Of a stretch of 64,000 nucleotides of DNA, positions 46,002 through 55,900 are shown piece after piece (the stretch's first letter is position 1; every line of letters starts with the position of its first letter). A program made the translations under genes and the position numbers. Where the stretch lies: the NCBI GenBank assembly GCA_958296035.1, contig OY282431.1:2774037-2838036 (forward strand). The letters run 5' to 3'. Under the pieces are notes generated by a model. The model saw nothing but the letters and a program-made list of their open reading frames with translations. It did no database searches and was not told the origin of the DNA. The stretch is from Paracoccaceae bacterium (GTDB lineage Bacteria > Pseudomonadota > Alphaproteobacteria > Rhodobacterales > Rhodobacteraceae).

Positions 46002-47477
46002 ATGTTTGACAGTACAAACCTGCTGGACATGTTGAAAGACCCGGACCTGCTGGCATCACGAGCCTATGTCGCTGGAGAGTGGGTCGATGCCGACAGCAAA
46101 AGGACATTCGACGTCGTCAACCCGGCCCGCGGAGATGTCGTAGCCTCGGTTCCCGACCTCGGAATTGATGAAGTCAGAAGGGCGATCGACGCAGCCGAGG
46201 CCTCACAGAAGGCATGGGCGGCAAAGACTGCCAAGGAAAGGTCGAACGTTCTTCTGGAATGGTACCGTTTAATGATGGTAGGCGCCGACGACCTTGCAGC
46301 AATCCTTACCGCCGAAATGGGAAAGCCGCTGGCTGAAGCAAAAGGTGAAGTTCTTTATGGAGCAAGCTTCATCCAGTGGTATGCCGAGGAGGCAAAGCGC
46401 GTATACGGCGAAACCATTCCCGGGCACCTGCCCGACAAGCGCTTGTTCGTAATCAAGCAGCCCATTGGCGTCGTCGCTTCAATCACGCCCTGGAACTTTC
46501 CAAACGCCATGATCACCCGCAAGGCAGGCCCGGCACTCGCTGTCGGCTGCGCCTTTGTTGCCCGACCAGCCAGCGAAACACCATTGTCAGCGCTTGCCAT
46601 GGCTGTTCTGGCCGAACGCGCCGGTGTGCCTAGAGGTGTTTTCTCCGTTGTGACCTCCACAAGCTCGCGCCAGGTGGGCGAGGAATTCTGCTCAAATCCT
46701 GCCGTGCGCAAGGTCACCTTTACAGGTTCAACCGAAGTCGGCCGCATCCTGATGCGCCAGGCCGGGGACCAGATCAAGAAGGTCTCCATGGAACTCGGTG
46801 GGAACGCACCGTTTGTCGTGTTTGATGATGCGGACATTGATGCAGCGGTTGAAGGCGCCATGGCGAGCAAGTATCGCAACAATGGCCAGACCTGTGTGTG
46901 TGCCAATAGAATTTACGTGCAAGACGGGATCTATGACGAATTTGCGCGCAAGCTCGCCGCAGCAACCAAGTCCCTGCATTTGGGAGACGGGTTTTCCAGC
47001 CATGTCAACACTGGACCGTTGATCAACTCGGCAGCGCTGGAAAAAGTACAGTCTCACATCACCGACGCGGTCGACAGGGGTGCAGAGGTCCTTGTTGGCG
47101 GAAGCCCGCATGAACTCGGAGGCCTGTGGTTCCAACCAACCGTAATCGCCGGCGTCGACCAGTCAATGCTGGTTGCATGCGACGAAACTTTTGGGCCCCT
47201 CGCACCGCTGTTCCGGTTCAAGGACGAGGACGAAGTGATTGAGAAGGCCAACGATACAATTCATGGCCTGGCTGCGTATTTCTATACCCGCGATTCATCT
47301 CGGGTGTGGAAAGTAGCCGAAGCTCTGGAGTACGGAATTGTTGCCGTCAATACAGGAATCTTTTCCACCGAAGCCGCACCATTCGGGGGCGTCAAGCAGT
47401 CTGGAATTGGCCGTGAAGGCTCGCGCCACGGGATGGAGGATTTTCTTGAGATGAAATACATCTGCCTGTCAATCTGA
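46002..47477 (+). CDS. gabD: NAD(P)-dependent succinate-semialdehyde dehydrogenase family protein
   Basis: Aldehyde dehydrogenase of 491 residues, best matching the GabD group that oxidizes succinate semialdehyde to succinate. Motifs: SITPWNFPNAMITRK (cofactor and catalytic Asn), FTGSTEVGRIL (Rossmann glycines), MELGGNAPFVVF (general-base Glu) and NNGQTCVCANRIYV (nucleophile Cys). The C-terminal GGVKQSGIGREGSRHGMEDFLEMKY block is the GabD signature. Glutarate semialdehyde dehydrogenase is a close alternative. In the usually conserved cofactor-binding stretch, the KPA motif appears as RPASETP, which may affect NADP preference. Transcribed alone, with a strong terminator 55 bases after the stop. 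Confidence 0.93.
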   Translation: MFDSTNLLDMLKDPDLLASRAYVAGEWVDADSKRTFDVVNPARGDVVASVPDLGIDEVRRAIDAAEASQKAWAAKTAKERSNVLLEWYRLMMVGADDLAAILTAEMGKPLAEAKGEVLYGASFIQWYAEEAKRVYGETIPGHLPDKRLFVIKQPIGVVASITPWNFPNAMITRKAGPALAVGCAFVARPASETPLSALAMAVLAERAGVPRGVFSVVTSTSSRQVGEEFCSNPAVRKVTFTGSTEVGRILMRQAGDQIKKVSMELGGNAPFVVFDDADIDAAVEGAMASKYRNNGQTCVCANRIYVQDGIYDEFARKLAAATKSLHLGDGFSSHVNTGPLINSAALEKVQSHITDAVDRGAEVLVGGSPHELGGLWFQPTVIAGVDQSMLVACDETFGPLAPLFRFKDEDEVIEKANDTIHGLAAYFYTRDSSRVWKVAEALEYGIVAVNTGIFSTEAAPFGGVKQSGIGREGSRHGMEDFLEMKYICLSI

Positions 47478-47532
47478 ATTCCCGGACGACCGCCAGGCAC
47501 CGGGCACGCTGTCCATCATCGCCAAACAAGAA

Positions 47533-47565
47533 AAGCCCGACGCCGGAAATACCGACGTCGGGCTT
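47533..47565. terminator. bidirectional intrinsic terminator between gabD and hsp20
   Basis: Perfect AAGCCCGACG / CGTCGGGCTT stem, extended by CCGG/CCG with one mismatch, small AAATA loop, with an A-run before it and T at the stem end. It sits between two convergent genes and could stop transcription from both sides. Confidence 0.8.
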
Positions 47566-47591
47566 CGCAGTTGGAAATTGATGCGGCTGGT

Positions 47592-48062
47592 CTAGCCTTC
47601 GATTTCTACCGCGCCTTTTGAGGTACGGGCACCGTTGGAAGCCGACGAAATTGCGATCTTCCGCGGCCTGAGAGCTTCGGGAAGTTCGTGCTGCAGGTTG
47701 ATATGCAGCAATCCATCGACAAAGGATGCGCCGGTTACGCGAACGTGATCAGCCAACTGGAATTTCTTGATAAAGCCTCGCTGGGCAATTCCCTGGTGCA
47801 GGAAAGTGCGCTGGCTGGCGGACTGTTCCTTCCGCGCCGACACGATCAGCTGGTTCTGCCGAAACTCGATGTCGATCTCCTTGCCGGAGAACCCCGCAGC
47901 GGCGATCGAGATACGGTACGTCTCTTCGGACGTCTTCTCGATGTTGAACGGCGGATATGAGCTGTTCGGAACTTCCCTCGACGCAAGCTCGGAAAACAGG
48001 TCCGCGAAGCGGTCGAAGCCAACGGTCGTGCGATAAAGGGGGGTAAAATCAAATGTGCGCAT
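47592..48062 (-). CDS. Hsp20 family small heat-shock protein (IbpA-like)
   Basis: ATP-independent holdase of 156 residues. The start is ATG with GGAGG six bases before it (MRTFDFTPLYRTTVGFDRF), the class A IbpA-type N-terminus; longer frames upstream lack this. The alpha-crystallin domain spans about 35-125: YPPFNIEKTSEETYRISIAAAGFSGKEIDIEF, then the FHQGIAQRGFIKKFQLAD region and LLHINLQHELPE. The C-terminal anchoring I/V-x-I/V appears as KIAIS. Often under heat-shock control (ROSE-type RNA thermometer or sigma-32) in alphaproteobacteria; I could not confirm a thermometer in the 235 bases upstream. Confidence 0.93.
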   Translation of the reverse strand: MRTFDFTPLYRTTVGFDRFADLFSELASREVPNSSYPPFNIEKTSEETYRISIAAAGFSGKEIDIEFRQNQLIVSARKEQSASQRTFLHQGIAQRGFIKKFQLADHVRVTGASFVDGLLHINLQHELPEALRPRKIAISSASNGARTSKGAVEIEG

Positions 48063-48297
48063 GGTCATCCTCCATTGAGCGATATTTGCGAATTGCCTTC
48101 CATCAAGGACAGGCGGTACTGACGGAACCATTCCGGCTTCCGACAACCTGTAAGTTGTGTATTGAGGGCCAGGAATTCAAGCCCGAACAAAACTTTCTTG
48201 CACCTCTGACAGGATTTCCTTGCCGAGTACGGCACCGGTTCAGGTCTCGGTTATCTCACCGTCCGGAGCAAGGACTATCGTGCCAATCGCCAATCCT

Positions 48298-49620
48298 CTA
48301 GTTGACGGGTGGTACAGAATGGGCGAAGGCCAGATTGTCCATGCCGGGTGGAACTTCTCCACCCATTGCCCAGTCCAGCAGCTCGACTGTGTGCACGACA
48401 GGCACGTTCGTACCGGCTCCAATTTGCATTATGCAGCCGATGTTGCCCGAGGCGACAACATCCGGTTTTCGCTGCTCTATGGCCTTGATCTTTCGCTGTT
48501 TGAGGCGAGCTGACAGTTCCGGTTGAAGCAGGTTGTAGGTTCCGGCGGAACCGCAGCAAAGGTGGCTGTCGACCGGCTCGTTGATTTTGAAGCCTGCCTT
48601 GCAAAGAAGATTCCTGGGAGCAGATTTGACCGACTGACCGTGCTGCAGCGAGCAGGCGGCGTGATAGGTAACGCGAATTCCCTTTGGCTGCAGCTGAGGC
48701 ATTCCGATGCGGTCCAGAAACTCGGTGATATCAAGCGCTCGCTCGGATACAGCTTTTGCCTGTTCGGCTAGTTCCGAGTTTCGGAACATGTATCCGTAAT
48801 CCTTGACAGTCGTACCGCAACCGCTGGCGTTGATGATTATGGCGTCTACACCGTCACCTGCCACCTCTTCTGACCAGGCCCTGATACTGGCTTCTGCCTG
48901 GCGGTGACTGTCCCGAACCTTGCCCATGTGGTGGGTCAGAGCACCGCAACACAATACACCGCCAGATACGACCACATCGCACCCGACCCGGCGCAACAGC
49001 CGTACTGTTGCCTCGTTAATGTTTGTGCGAAGTGCCTTCTGGGCACATCCGGTCATCAACACCACGCGCCATCGTTGCTTCCCAATGGCAGAAAACTCCT
49101 GAGGGTCGTCGTCCCTGCTCACCGGTGGAATGTGATCCGGAGCCATTTCCAGCATGGCCCGCAGTCTGGCGTCCGGCATGAGCCCGCTCAATCCCTTTCC
49201 AATACGTGCTCCAAGTAGTGACAACCTGAAACGACGGGGATAGGGAATGATCTCCTTGAGCAACCAGCGCAACAGGCGATCGGTCAGGGGTCTCCGGTAA
49301 GTCTCTTCAATATACTGGCGAGTGTAGTCGACCAGGTGCATGTAGTGCACACCTGAGGGACAAGTCGTCATGCAGGCCAGGCACGAAAGGCAGCGATCAA
49401 TATGTTTTACGGTGGCTGCGTCAGCCGGGCGCCCATTTTCGAGCATATCCTTCATCAGGTAGATGCGCCCGCGCGGACTATCCAGTTCATCGCCAAGCAA
49501 CTGGTAGGTCGGACAGGTTGCCGTACATAGCCCGCAATGGACACAGCTTCTGAGGATCTCGTTGGCTCGCTGCAGCGAGGGATCTTTAAGCTGTTGCTCG
49601 GAAAAACTGGTTTGCATCAT
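48298..49620 (-). CDS. glcF: glycolate oxidase iron-sulfur subunit
   Basis: Iron-sulfur subunit of membrane-associated glycolate oxidase, 440 residues. Two ferredoxin-type clusters: CVHCGLCTATCPTY and CLSCLACMTTCPSGVHY near the N-terminus. Two CCG-domain repeats: SGGVLCCGALTHHMG and DSHLCCGSAGTYNLL, as in heterodisulfide-reductase-like proteins. It passes electrons from GlcD/GlcE to quinone. It lies 160 bases downstream of glcE on the same strand. Either of two adjacent ATG codons could start it; GGGGG fits the second better. Confidence 0.95.
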   Translation of the reverse strand: MMQTSFSEQQLKDPSLQRANEILRSCVHCGLCTATCPTYQLLGDELDSPRGRIYLMKDMLENGRPADAATVKHIDRCLSCLACMTTCPSGVHYMHLVDYTRQYIEETYRRPLTDRLLRWLLKEIIPYPRRFRLSLLGARIGKGLSGLMPDARLRAMLEMAPDHIPPVSRDDDPQEFSAIGKQRWRVVLMTGCAQKALRTNINEATVRLLRRVGCDVVVSGGVLCCGALTHHMGKVRDSHRQAEASIRAWSEEVAGDGVDAIIINASGCGTTVKDYGYMFRNSELAEQAKAVSERALDITEFLDRIGMPQLQPKGIRVTYHAACSLQHGQSVKSAPRNLLCKAGFKINEPVDSHLCCGSAGTYNLLQPELSARLKQRKIKAIEQRKPDVVASGNIGCIMQIGAGTNVPVVHTVELLDWAMGGEVPPGMDNLAFAHSVPPVN

Positions 49621-49780
49621 GTCCCCCTGGCAAGCATGGTCGTTGCAATTCCGGTGACGGACGAACCTCTTTTCCAGACCTCAAGGTGCGGCCGCTGTCT
49701 CCTGGTGCCCGGCCGCCTCGGGGCCGATACATCAATTGGCAACGCCACAAGACTGTGTTGCAAGGGTCTTTGCATGTTTT

Positions 49781-50938
49781 TCAGTTCACCTGGTGCCGGC
49801 AATCCATAATGCCGCGATTTAGCAGATTGCGAGGATCGAATTCTTGCCGCACGGCCTCCGACAAGCGAGCTAGAATTGCGTCTTGCGGATGAAAGACTCC
49901 GTAACGGCGCTTGTTGGCGTCACTGGTGCGAATCAACGTTGCATGACCTGGCAACGGACCAATCAGGGCGCGCAGGTCAATCGATTCCCTGGTCCTGATC
50001 CACAGGACCGCTCCGCCGCAGTCGTAAACAACATCGATCTCATAGGATCGGCGGACCATGTCCACCAATGCGGCGGCGTCCCTCGAACGGGTGGAAACTC
50101 TCCAGACATCGCCGCCTTTGGCCGCCTCAAACAATTCGACATCCCGGACAAATTGCCAGCCGGCCTGTGTTCTCACCGGGTCCCGCTCGACAACTACGTC
50201 TCCAAATTTCGCCAGTCGCCTCGTCAACTCTCGGGTACGATAGTCTATCGAGACTTCGAATCCTTCCAGCCGGATCATGGTAACAGGATGACCGTCCATT
50301 CCTCGCGGCAGGTGGGCAGCACCGGAAACGCCGAATGGAGAATTCAGGGCATGTATCATTGCCCGGATTGCCTGGTCGTCCGAAAGCCCGTTGATGAGCA
50401 GCACCGCGGTGTCATGCGGAATTGGCAATACCTTGAAGCATATCTCGGTCAGAATTCCGACGGTTCCTAACCCGCCTACAAACAGCTTGCTGATATCGTA
50501 GCCCGTGACGTTCTTCATGACCCTGCCACCCGCAGTTAGAAATTCGCCCTCGCCGCTTACAAAGCGGATACCGATTACGTAGTCTCTGCAGCCACCGCAA
50601 AGGACGCGGCGCGGGCCGGAACTGTTGGCTGAAACCAGCCCTCCAACCGTCGAAACGCCTTTTGTTCCGAGCAGCTTCCGGCAGTCCATGGGTTCAAATG
50701 GCAAGAACTGACCATGCTCCCGCAAGACTGTATTGACTTCGTCAAGGGGTGTTCCCGCCCCCACAACAAGTGTCAGTGCTCCCGGTTCGTACTCGCGTAT
50801 TCCAGTCAGCCCTGTCGTTGACAGGAACTCTCCCGTACACGGATTGCCGAGCGGGCGCGTGCCGCCGCCCTGAATCCTGATAGGATTGTTCGCAGACGCT
50901 ATGAACGCAGCGAGTTCATGTTCATTTTCCGGTCTCAC
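49781..50938 (-). CDS. glcE: glycolate oxidase FAD-binding subunit
   Basis: FAD-binding subunit of 385 residues with the PCMH fold: IRIQGGGTRPLGNP as the FAD loop, LSTTGLTGIREYEPGALTLVVGAG, GVSTVGGLVSANSSGPRRV and VMKNVTGYDISKLFVGGLGTVGI, all typical of GlcE. It is shorter than GlcD because it lacks the full cap domain. The start overlaps the glcD stop by four bases (ATGA). Needed with GlcD and GlcF for activity in E. coli. Confidence 0.95.
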   Translation of the reverse strand: MRPENEHELAAFIASANNPIRIQGGGTRPLGNPCTGEFLSTTGLTGIREYEPGALTLVVGAGTPLDEVNTVLREHGQFLPFEPMDCRKLLGTKGVSTVGGLVSANSSGPRRVLCGGCRDYVIGIRFVSGEGEFLTAGGRVMKNVTGYDISKLFVGGLGTVGILTEICFKVLPIPHDTAVLLINGLSDDQAIRAMIHALNSPFGVSGAAHLPRGMDGHPVTMIRLEGFEVSIDYRTRELTRRLAKFGDVVVERDPVRTQAGWQFVRDVELFEAAKGGDVWRVSTRSRDAAALVDMVRRSYEIDVVYDCGGAVLWIRTRESIDLRALIGPLPGHATLIRTSDANKRRYGVFHPQDAILARLSEAVRQEFDPRNLLNRGIMDCRHQVN

Positions 50939-52368
50939 TGCGAGCGTCTCGCCATGGACAGTTCAAGCGGAAAGACCTTGGCTGGATTAAGCAGCCAGCT
51001 GCGGTCAAAGACATCCTTGACACGCATCTGCATCTCGAGATCGGCGGGTGAGAATTGTACCGTCATGAGCTCGCGTTTTTCCACACCGACGCCGTGCTCG
51101 CCGGAAAGGCAACCTCCCTCCCGGACGCACAGCTTCAGAATCTCGGCTCCCAGTTCCTCGCACTTGTGGAGTTCGGCCGGGTCGTTGGCATTGAACAGGA
51201 TTAGCGGATGCAAATTGCCATCGCCGGCGTGAAATACATTTGCGACCTGCAGACCGTACCTGTCCGACAACTCTGCAATGCCTCCTAGCGCTGCGGGCAG
51301 CCTGGATACCGGAATCGTTCCATCCAGGCAGATATAGTCGCCGACCTGGCCCATTGCTCCGAATGCAGCCTTTCGACCGGCCCAGATCTTCTGCGATTCC
51401 TCGGCGGACGCACTCTGCCGCACCTCGACAGGATTGTGCCGCCAGGCGACCTGTGTGATCAAGCCCTGCTGATATTCAATCTCCTCGGGCGAACCCTCAA
51501 CCTCAACGATGAGAAGTGCCTCGACATCCGGATATCCGGCACCCGAAAACGCCTCACATGCCCGAATACAGGTTTGATCCATGAATTCGATTGCGACCGG
51601 CAACACACCTGTGCCGATGATGTCGGCCACACAGCTGGCTGCACCTTCACTCGTCGAGAAACCGATGAGCGTGGGCCTTGCGCCTTCCGGTTTTGGCAGG
51701 ATGCGCAAGACTGCCTCGGTGACGATACCGAGTTGACCTTCGGAACCGCAGACCACACCAAGCAGATCAAGTCCGGGAGAATCGAGGAACTCGCCACCAA
51801 TATCGACAATCTCCCCATCCATGAGCACCATCCTTACGCCCAACAGGTTGTTGGTCGTGACGCCGTATTTGAGGCAATGGGCGCCGCCTGAGTTCATGGC
51901 GACGTTACCGGCAATTGTGCAGGCCAGCTGGCTGGACGGATCGGGCGCGTAGAAGAAGCCATCTTCTTCAACCGCCGCCGTAACAGACAGGTTGGTACGC
52001 CCGGCCTGAACACGCACCAGGCGGCTGTCATAGTCAATGTCGATTATTCCATTGAGCCGGGAAACACAGACGACGACACTGTCGCTGGTAGGGAGGGCAC
52101 CGCCGGATAGCGACGTGCCGGCGCCGCGAGGTATCACCGGGATGCCTTCCCGATGGCAAAGCTTCAGGATTTGTGACACCTCTTCCGTGGTTGACGGAAG
52201 CGTTACGGCGAGCGGAGGGCACCGATAGGCGGTCAACGCATCGCATTCATAGGCAAGCGTCTCGTGCCCGTCGTCGATTACCGAATCGGGAGGGACAACT
52301 TGTCGCAGCCGCTTTACTATACGGGCCTTGTCGCCCAGAATGCGCTGGTCAGGAGTAGGAAGTTCCAT
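50935..52368 (-). CDS. glcD: glycolate oxidase catalytic subunit
   Basis: FAD-linked oxidase that converts glycolate to glyoxylate, 477 residues. FAD domain: VIPRGAGTSLSGGALP, IAGNVAMNSGGAHCLKYG and GVVCGSEGQLGIVTEAVLRI. The cap domain ends with the conserved NVFHAGDGNLHPLILF (metal-ligating His) and GGCLSGEHGVGVEKRELM. First gene of the glcDEF operon; no GlcC-type regulator lies next to it. The start ATG has a weak AGGAAGTT-type site. Confidence 0.96.
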   Translation of the reverse strand: MELPTPDQRILGDKARIVKRLRQVVPPDSVIDDGHETLAYECDALTAYRCPPLAVTLPSTTEEVSQILKLCHREGIPVIPRGAGTSLSGGALPTSDSVVVCVSRLNGIIDIDYDSRLVRVQAGRTNLSVTAAVEEDGFFYAPDPSSQLACTIAGNVAMNSGGAHCLKYGVTTNNLLGVRMVLMDGEIVDIGGEFLDSPGLDLLGVVCGSEGQLGIVTEAVLRILPKPEGARPTLIGFSTSEGAASCVADIIGTGVLPVAIEFMDQTCIRACEAFSGAGYPDVEALLIVEVEGSPEEIEYQQGLITQVAWRHNPVEVRQSASAEESQKIWAGRKAAFGAMGQVGDYICLDGTIPVSRLPAALGGIAELSDRYGLQVANVFHAGDGNLHPLILFNANDPAELHKCEELGAEILKLCVREGGCLSGEHGVGVEKRELMTVQFSPADLEMQMRVKDVFDRSWLLNPAKVFPLELSMARRSQ

Positions 52369-52526
52369 TTCTTTCTACCCTTTATTCGTTTTGACCCGGA
52401 GGCTTCTGACCGCCAACAAGCGGTATCTTCTCCAGTATGCTCGGCGCCTGGCCGGATTATTCCGACACAGAACCCGCGGTTTTACTGTCGGAGCAAAGCA
52501 TTCAGCTTCGGGCAATCGACAATGTC

Positions 52527-52544
52527 AACATTTCGGTAAGGTGC
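52527..52544 (+). repeat. imperfect direct repeat, copy 1
   Basis: AACATTTCGGTAAGGTGC; the second copy, at 52658-52675, differs by one base (AAGTGC). The 131-base spacing and position next to the defense operon suggest an insertion-sequence end or a binding site; undecided. Confidence 0.5.
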
Positions 52545-52657
52545 GCAAGCCTGCTTGATCCCGCTTTGAATGTCAACATTCGCGTCATTCTCCATTCTCA
52601 AATTCACACTCTCAAGGTCCAAACAGGCAATTTGAACCACTATTCTGCCAGTGGCCA

Positions 52658-52675
52658 AACATTTCGGTAAAGTGC
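52658..52675 (+). repeat. imperfect direct repeat, copy 2
   Basis: AACATTTCGGTAAAGTGC, in the same orientation as copy 1, with a single A/G difference. Confidence 0.5.
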
Positions 52676-52903
52676 ACGAGCAAGAACGGAATCAAATCAA
52701 AGTTGCTGCAACTCAAGGCTTCGAGGTCAGCCATGTGGTGCAGGAAGGTGGCTCGTGATTTTCGGGAAGTAGCAACAGCAAACAATCCGATCTAACCGAT
52801 GAATTTGGAAACACCAAATTGCTGGTTTTTCGGGAGCAATCGAACAGACACTGTAGGTAATTCCTACAGCCTCAAGTTGAGAATTGCATCTGGGGGCGGC
52901 CCC

Positions 52904-55900
52904 TTATCGACCCGCCGAGACCTCCCTAATCACGCTGCATTCCGTGGGAACCGACATCAGGTTTTCAATGCCTGTTGTAATGTCCAGTCGCAGACAAATG
53001 TCAGCATCTTCGTCTATTGTTCGGGCTACAACAACCCGGTCATGGAAAGTTCCTTCATTGTCGGACCAGGGGGAAAAAATCGGATCAATGGCAATTTGGG
53101 AATTCCTGAATTCTGACTGCATCGCGCCAAGCTCGTCGAGTTGTGACTCTTCATCCCGATGGCCGAACTTCCAGGCAATATTGACCTGGTCCACGTTAAC
53201 TCCGGAATCGATGACCGCACCTAGGAATGAAGCCAATCGTTCCCTGCTACGCGGTCGAGCAGCACACCAAGGATCTTCAATTCGAACCGACACCCTCCGT
53301 CCCACAATAGGCTTGAACAAGGGTGCAATCTCGCGGGCCTGACCAGGACGAAATCGAAACTTGCGAAGTTGGTCGGTCAAAGCTGAGAGCGGCCCTGGTA
53401 TCTCAGAAAACCGACTGTACATTGTTGCCAGCCAACTGTCGGCCATCCCAACTGTACTCTGATGGCTAACCGCAGCCAGCGCACCCTCCATGAGTGGTAG
53501 CGAGTTCGGAGCGACATAGAATTCCTGCACTTGCTGTCCAATTGGCAACGAGAGCCTTGGTGCGATCTGGAGAAGGTCGTCCGGCACAGTATAGAATTTC
53601 AACCGATTGGACTTCTCAAACTTAACCAGTTGGCATGCCACCTCCCGATCAACCCCTGTCGCCAACCTCCGGTTACACATGCTCGGCGTTGTCACAGCTA
53701 AAGCCTTCCGATCTTCCCGTTCGGTCAACCAATTGCGCAGCGCATTCGCGCTTGCCAATGCCTCGCCACGAACCGAGGCACCAAATAACCGCGGGCCGGC
53801 CACGATAATCTTATCTCTTGCCTCCACTAAACGAAGAGCAAGTGCAGTCGATCCAGTCTGGACCACTGGCACTGCCATATCTGGAGCGTGAGCCGGGAGT
53901 GGAACGCTTTTTTCCAACAGCGCGCGAAGCCAGTTCAGTACCAGTCGGCGGTCAAACCTATCCCACAGCGCTTGATTAGAGTAGTCGTTCATGCATCGCA
54001 TACAGCTTGTTTCGCACTCGTCGCCCCTGGGACAATCCAAAACGGCCAATGCATATGAGATCAGGTTACGTGCTGAGAATCGTGAGTCTTCCAGCAACTT
54101 TCTACAATAGCCGGCACCTCCAGGGGTTGTGTCTGAAAGAATAACGAGAGGCACCCCGCCCGGACTCTCAACTGTAACACGTAACTCTCTCAAGTCTATG
54201 CCTAACAAGTCTGCCGCCCCAATGCGGATCGACTCTGCCAGAGTTCGCAAAAACCTGTCTAAAGCTGCAAATTTCTCATCTTCCGTTCCGCTCTCCATGG
54301 TCGGAAGTTCTTGTTCGATCTTGATTCCCCGTAAATCGGTCTCAAGCACATGGGCAAGGTCTGTCGGCCTTTTGAGACCATCTGCATGACATGGATCTCC
54401 GGATCGTGGGTTATTGTGGCGATGTGTCTTCTCTCCGGTGCCGACATATGCCTGCGGTGCCGGCCGAGAGAACTCGCAACATGGACACCAATGGTATCCT
54501 GTCCCGCTCGGCCCCCGGTTTAGTATTATCAACCGCCCAGTTAGTTCGCCTTCCTTAGGAATTGCCGGTGCAAAGAACTTCTTGACCAACACTAGATTCG
54601 TTTTCTTGAAGTGCTCCGGCTGGGCCCGCGTCAGCAATCGAGCTTCATCTACTTGCTTATGACGAAGGCGACTAGCACCTGGATCTCGACCTGTACGATC
54701 CTCGTATGACGTGAGGAAACCGACAGGTTCCAAGAATGGCCTGCGTTGGCCGCCTGGCTTGTCCATGCATTGTGGACAAACATCTTCGAAATCATCCCAT
54801 TCGGGCCGAATATCGCAGTGCTGACATTTTGAACAAACCCGATGAAAACCCGTTTCCATCCAGACGTCATCGCTACCATGCGTTGAGCGCCTGGAGATTC
54901 CTCTGCTCGTCCAAATTCGGCCTCCGGCCACAATCTCCGATCCGGGCGCATATTCGGCGATTGCCAAACTTGCATCGCGTCCAAGCTGCAATGCTCGATC
55001 ATCACGACCTCTGGCACCGCGCTCTGTCACAATTTCAAGATGAATTGAGTGAACTGGGAAACTGTAGGTAGGGATCACTGCTGCGCGCGAAAGCACCTCG
55101 ACCGCAAAACGATCAAGAAAGCGCCGCATGTTTCCAATTTGAGCCTGCATTCTGCGGGTGGCCCGCTCCATTTCGCTTCGTGTCGCATCAGACTTGGAAA
55201 GAACTTGTAGTGCCTCTTGGCGATCTTTCTCCATTCTGCGCCATCTGTCAGAAACTGTTTGCACCCATCGCTTTACTTCGTCAATGATGTGCTGGGAGAG
55301 TGCCTCGCTCCTTAGACCAACCTGTTCCAATTGGGGCGGCAAGCCTGCGATCATGGATTCTGCCGTGTTCAGAAACTTCATCCCCTCCGCGCTCCCAAGC
55401 CATTCCACCAAGTCATCACCGACCCTACATTCTTCGTCAACTGTCAAGGTTTCGCCGAGAATGTCTTTCAACCTAGGAGCACCTGTGCGGACATTACCAG
55501 CGAGACGTTTTCTTAGCCATCCTGCCAAGACACAGGACACCTGGTGACGCCTAAAAAAGCTAGGATTGTCCAGGGAGAGATACGGTGCTGGCGGGGGCGT
55601 TTCCAGATAACCTCTGAGCGCGTGAAATTGTGCTTGATCATAACGACTTGATCGAGCGACCATTAGCGCCATCGGCGCCGCTTGGGCACGTCTGCCTGCT
55701 CGTCCAGCTCTTTGCTGATAATTCGCTATTCCTGGAGGCACATTCCGGCAGAGCACTGCGTCCAGACCGCCCAAGTCAACACCCAATTCCATTGTTGTCG
55801 TACAACTCAGGACATTGACCTCACCCTCTCGAAAACGCTCCTCTATCTCGGCTCTTTCGACCACACCGATTGCGGCGGTATGCTCCCGGGCAATGCCGCT

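Larger units (their letters stand above)
52369..52903. other. intergenic region between druE stop and glcD start
   Basis: About 535 bases that should contain the glcD promoter and the end of the Druantia-like operon. No gene is supported. It contains an imperfect direct repeat, listed separately. Confidence 0.4.
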
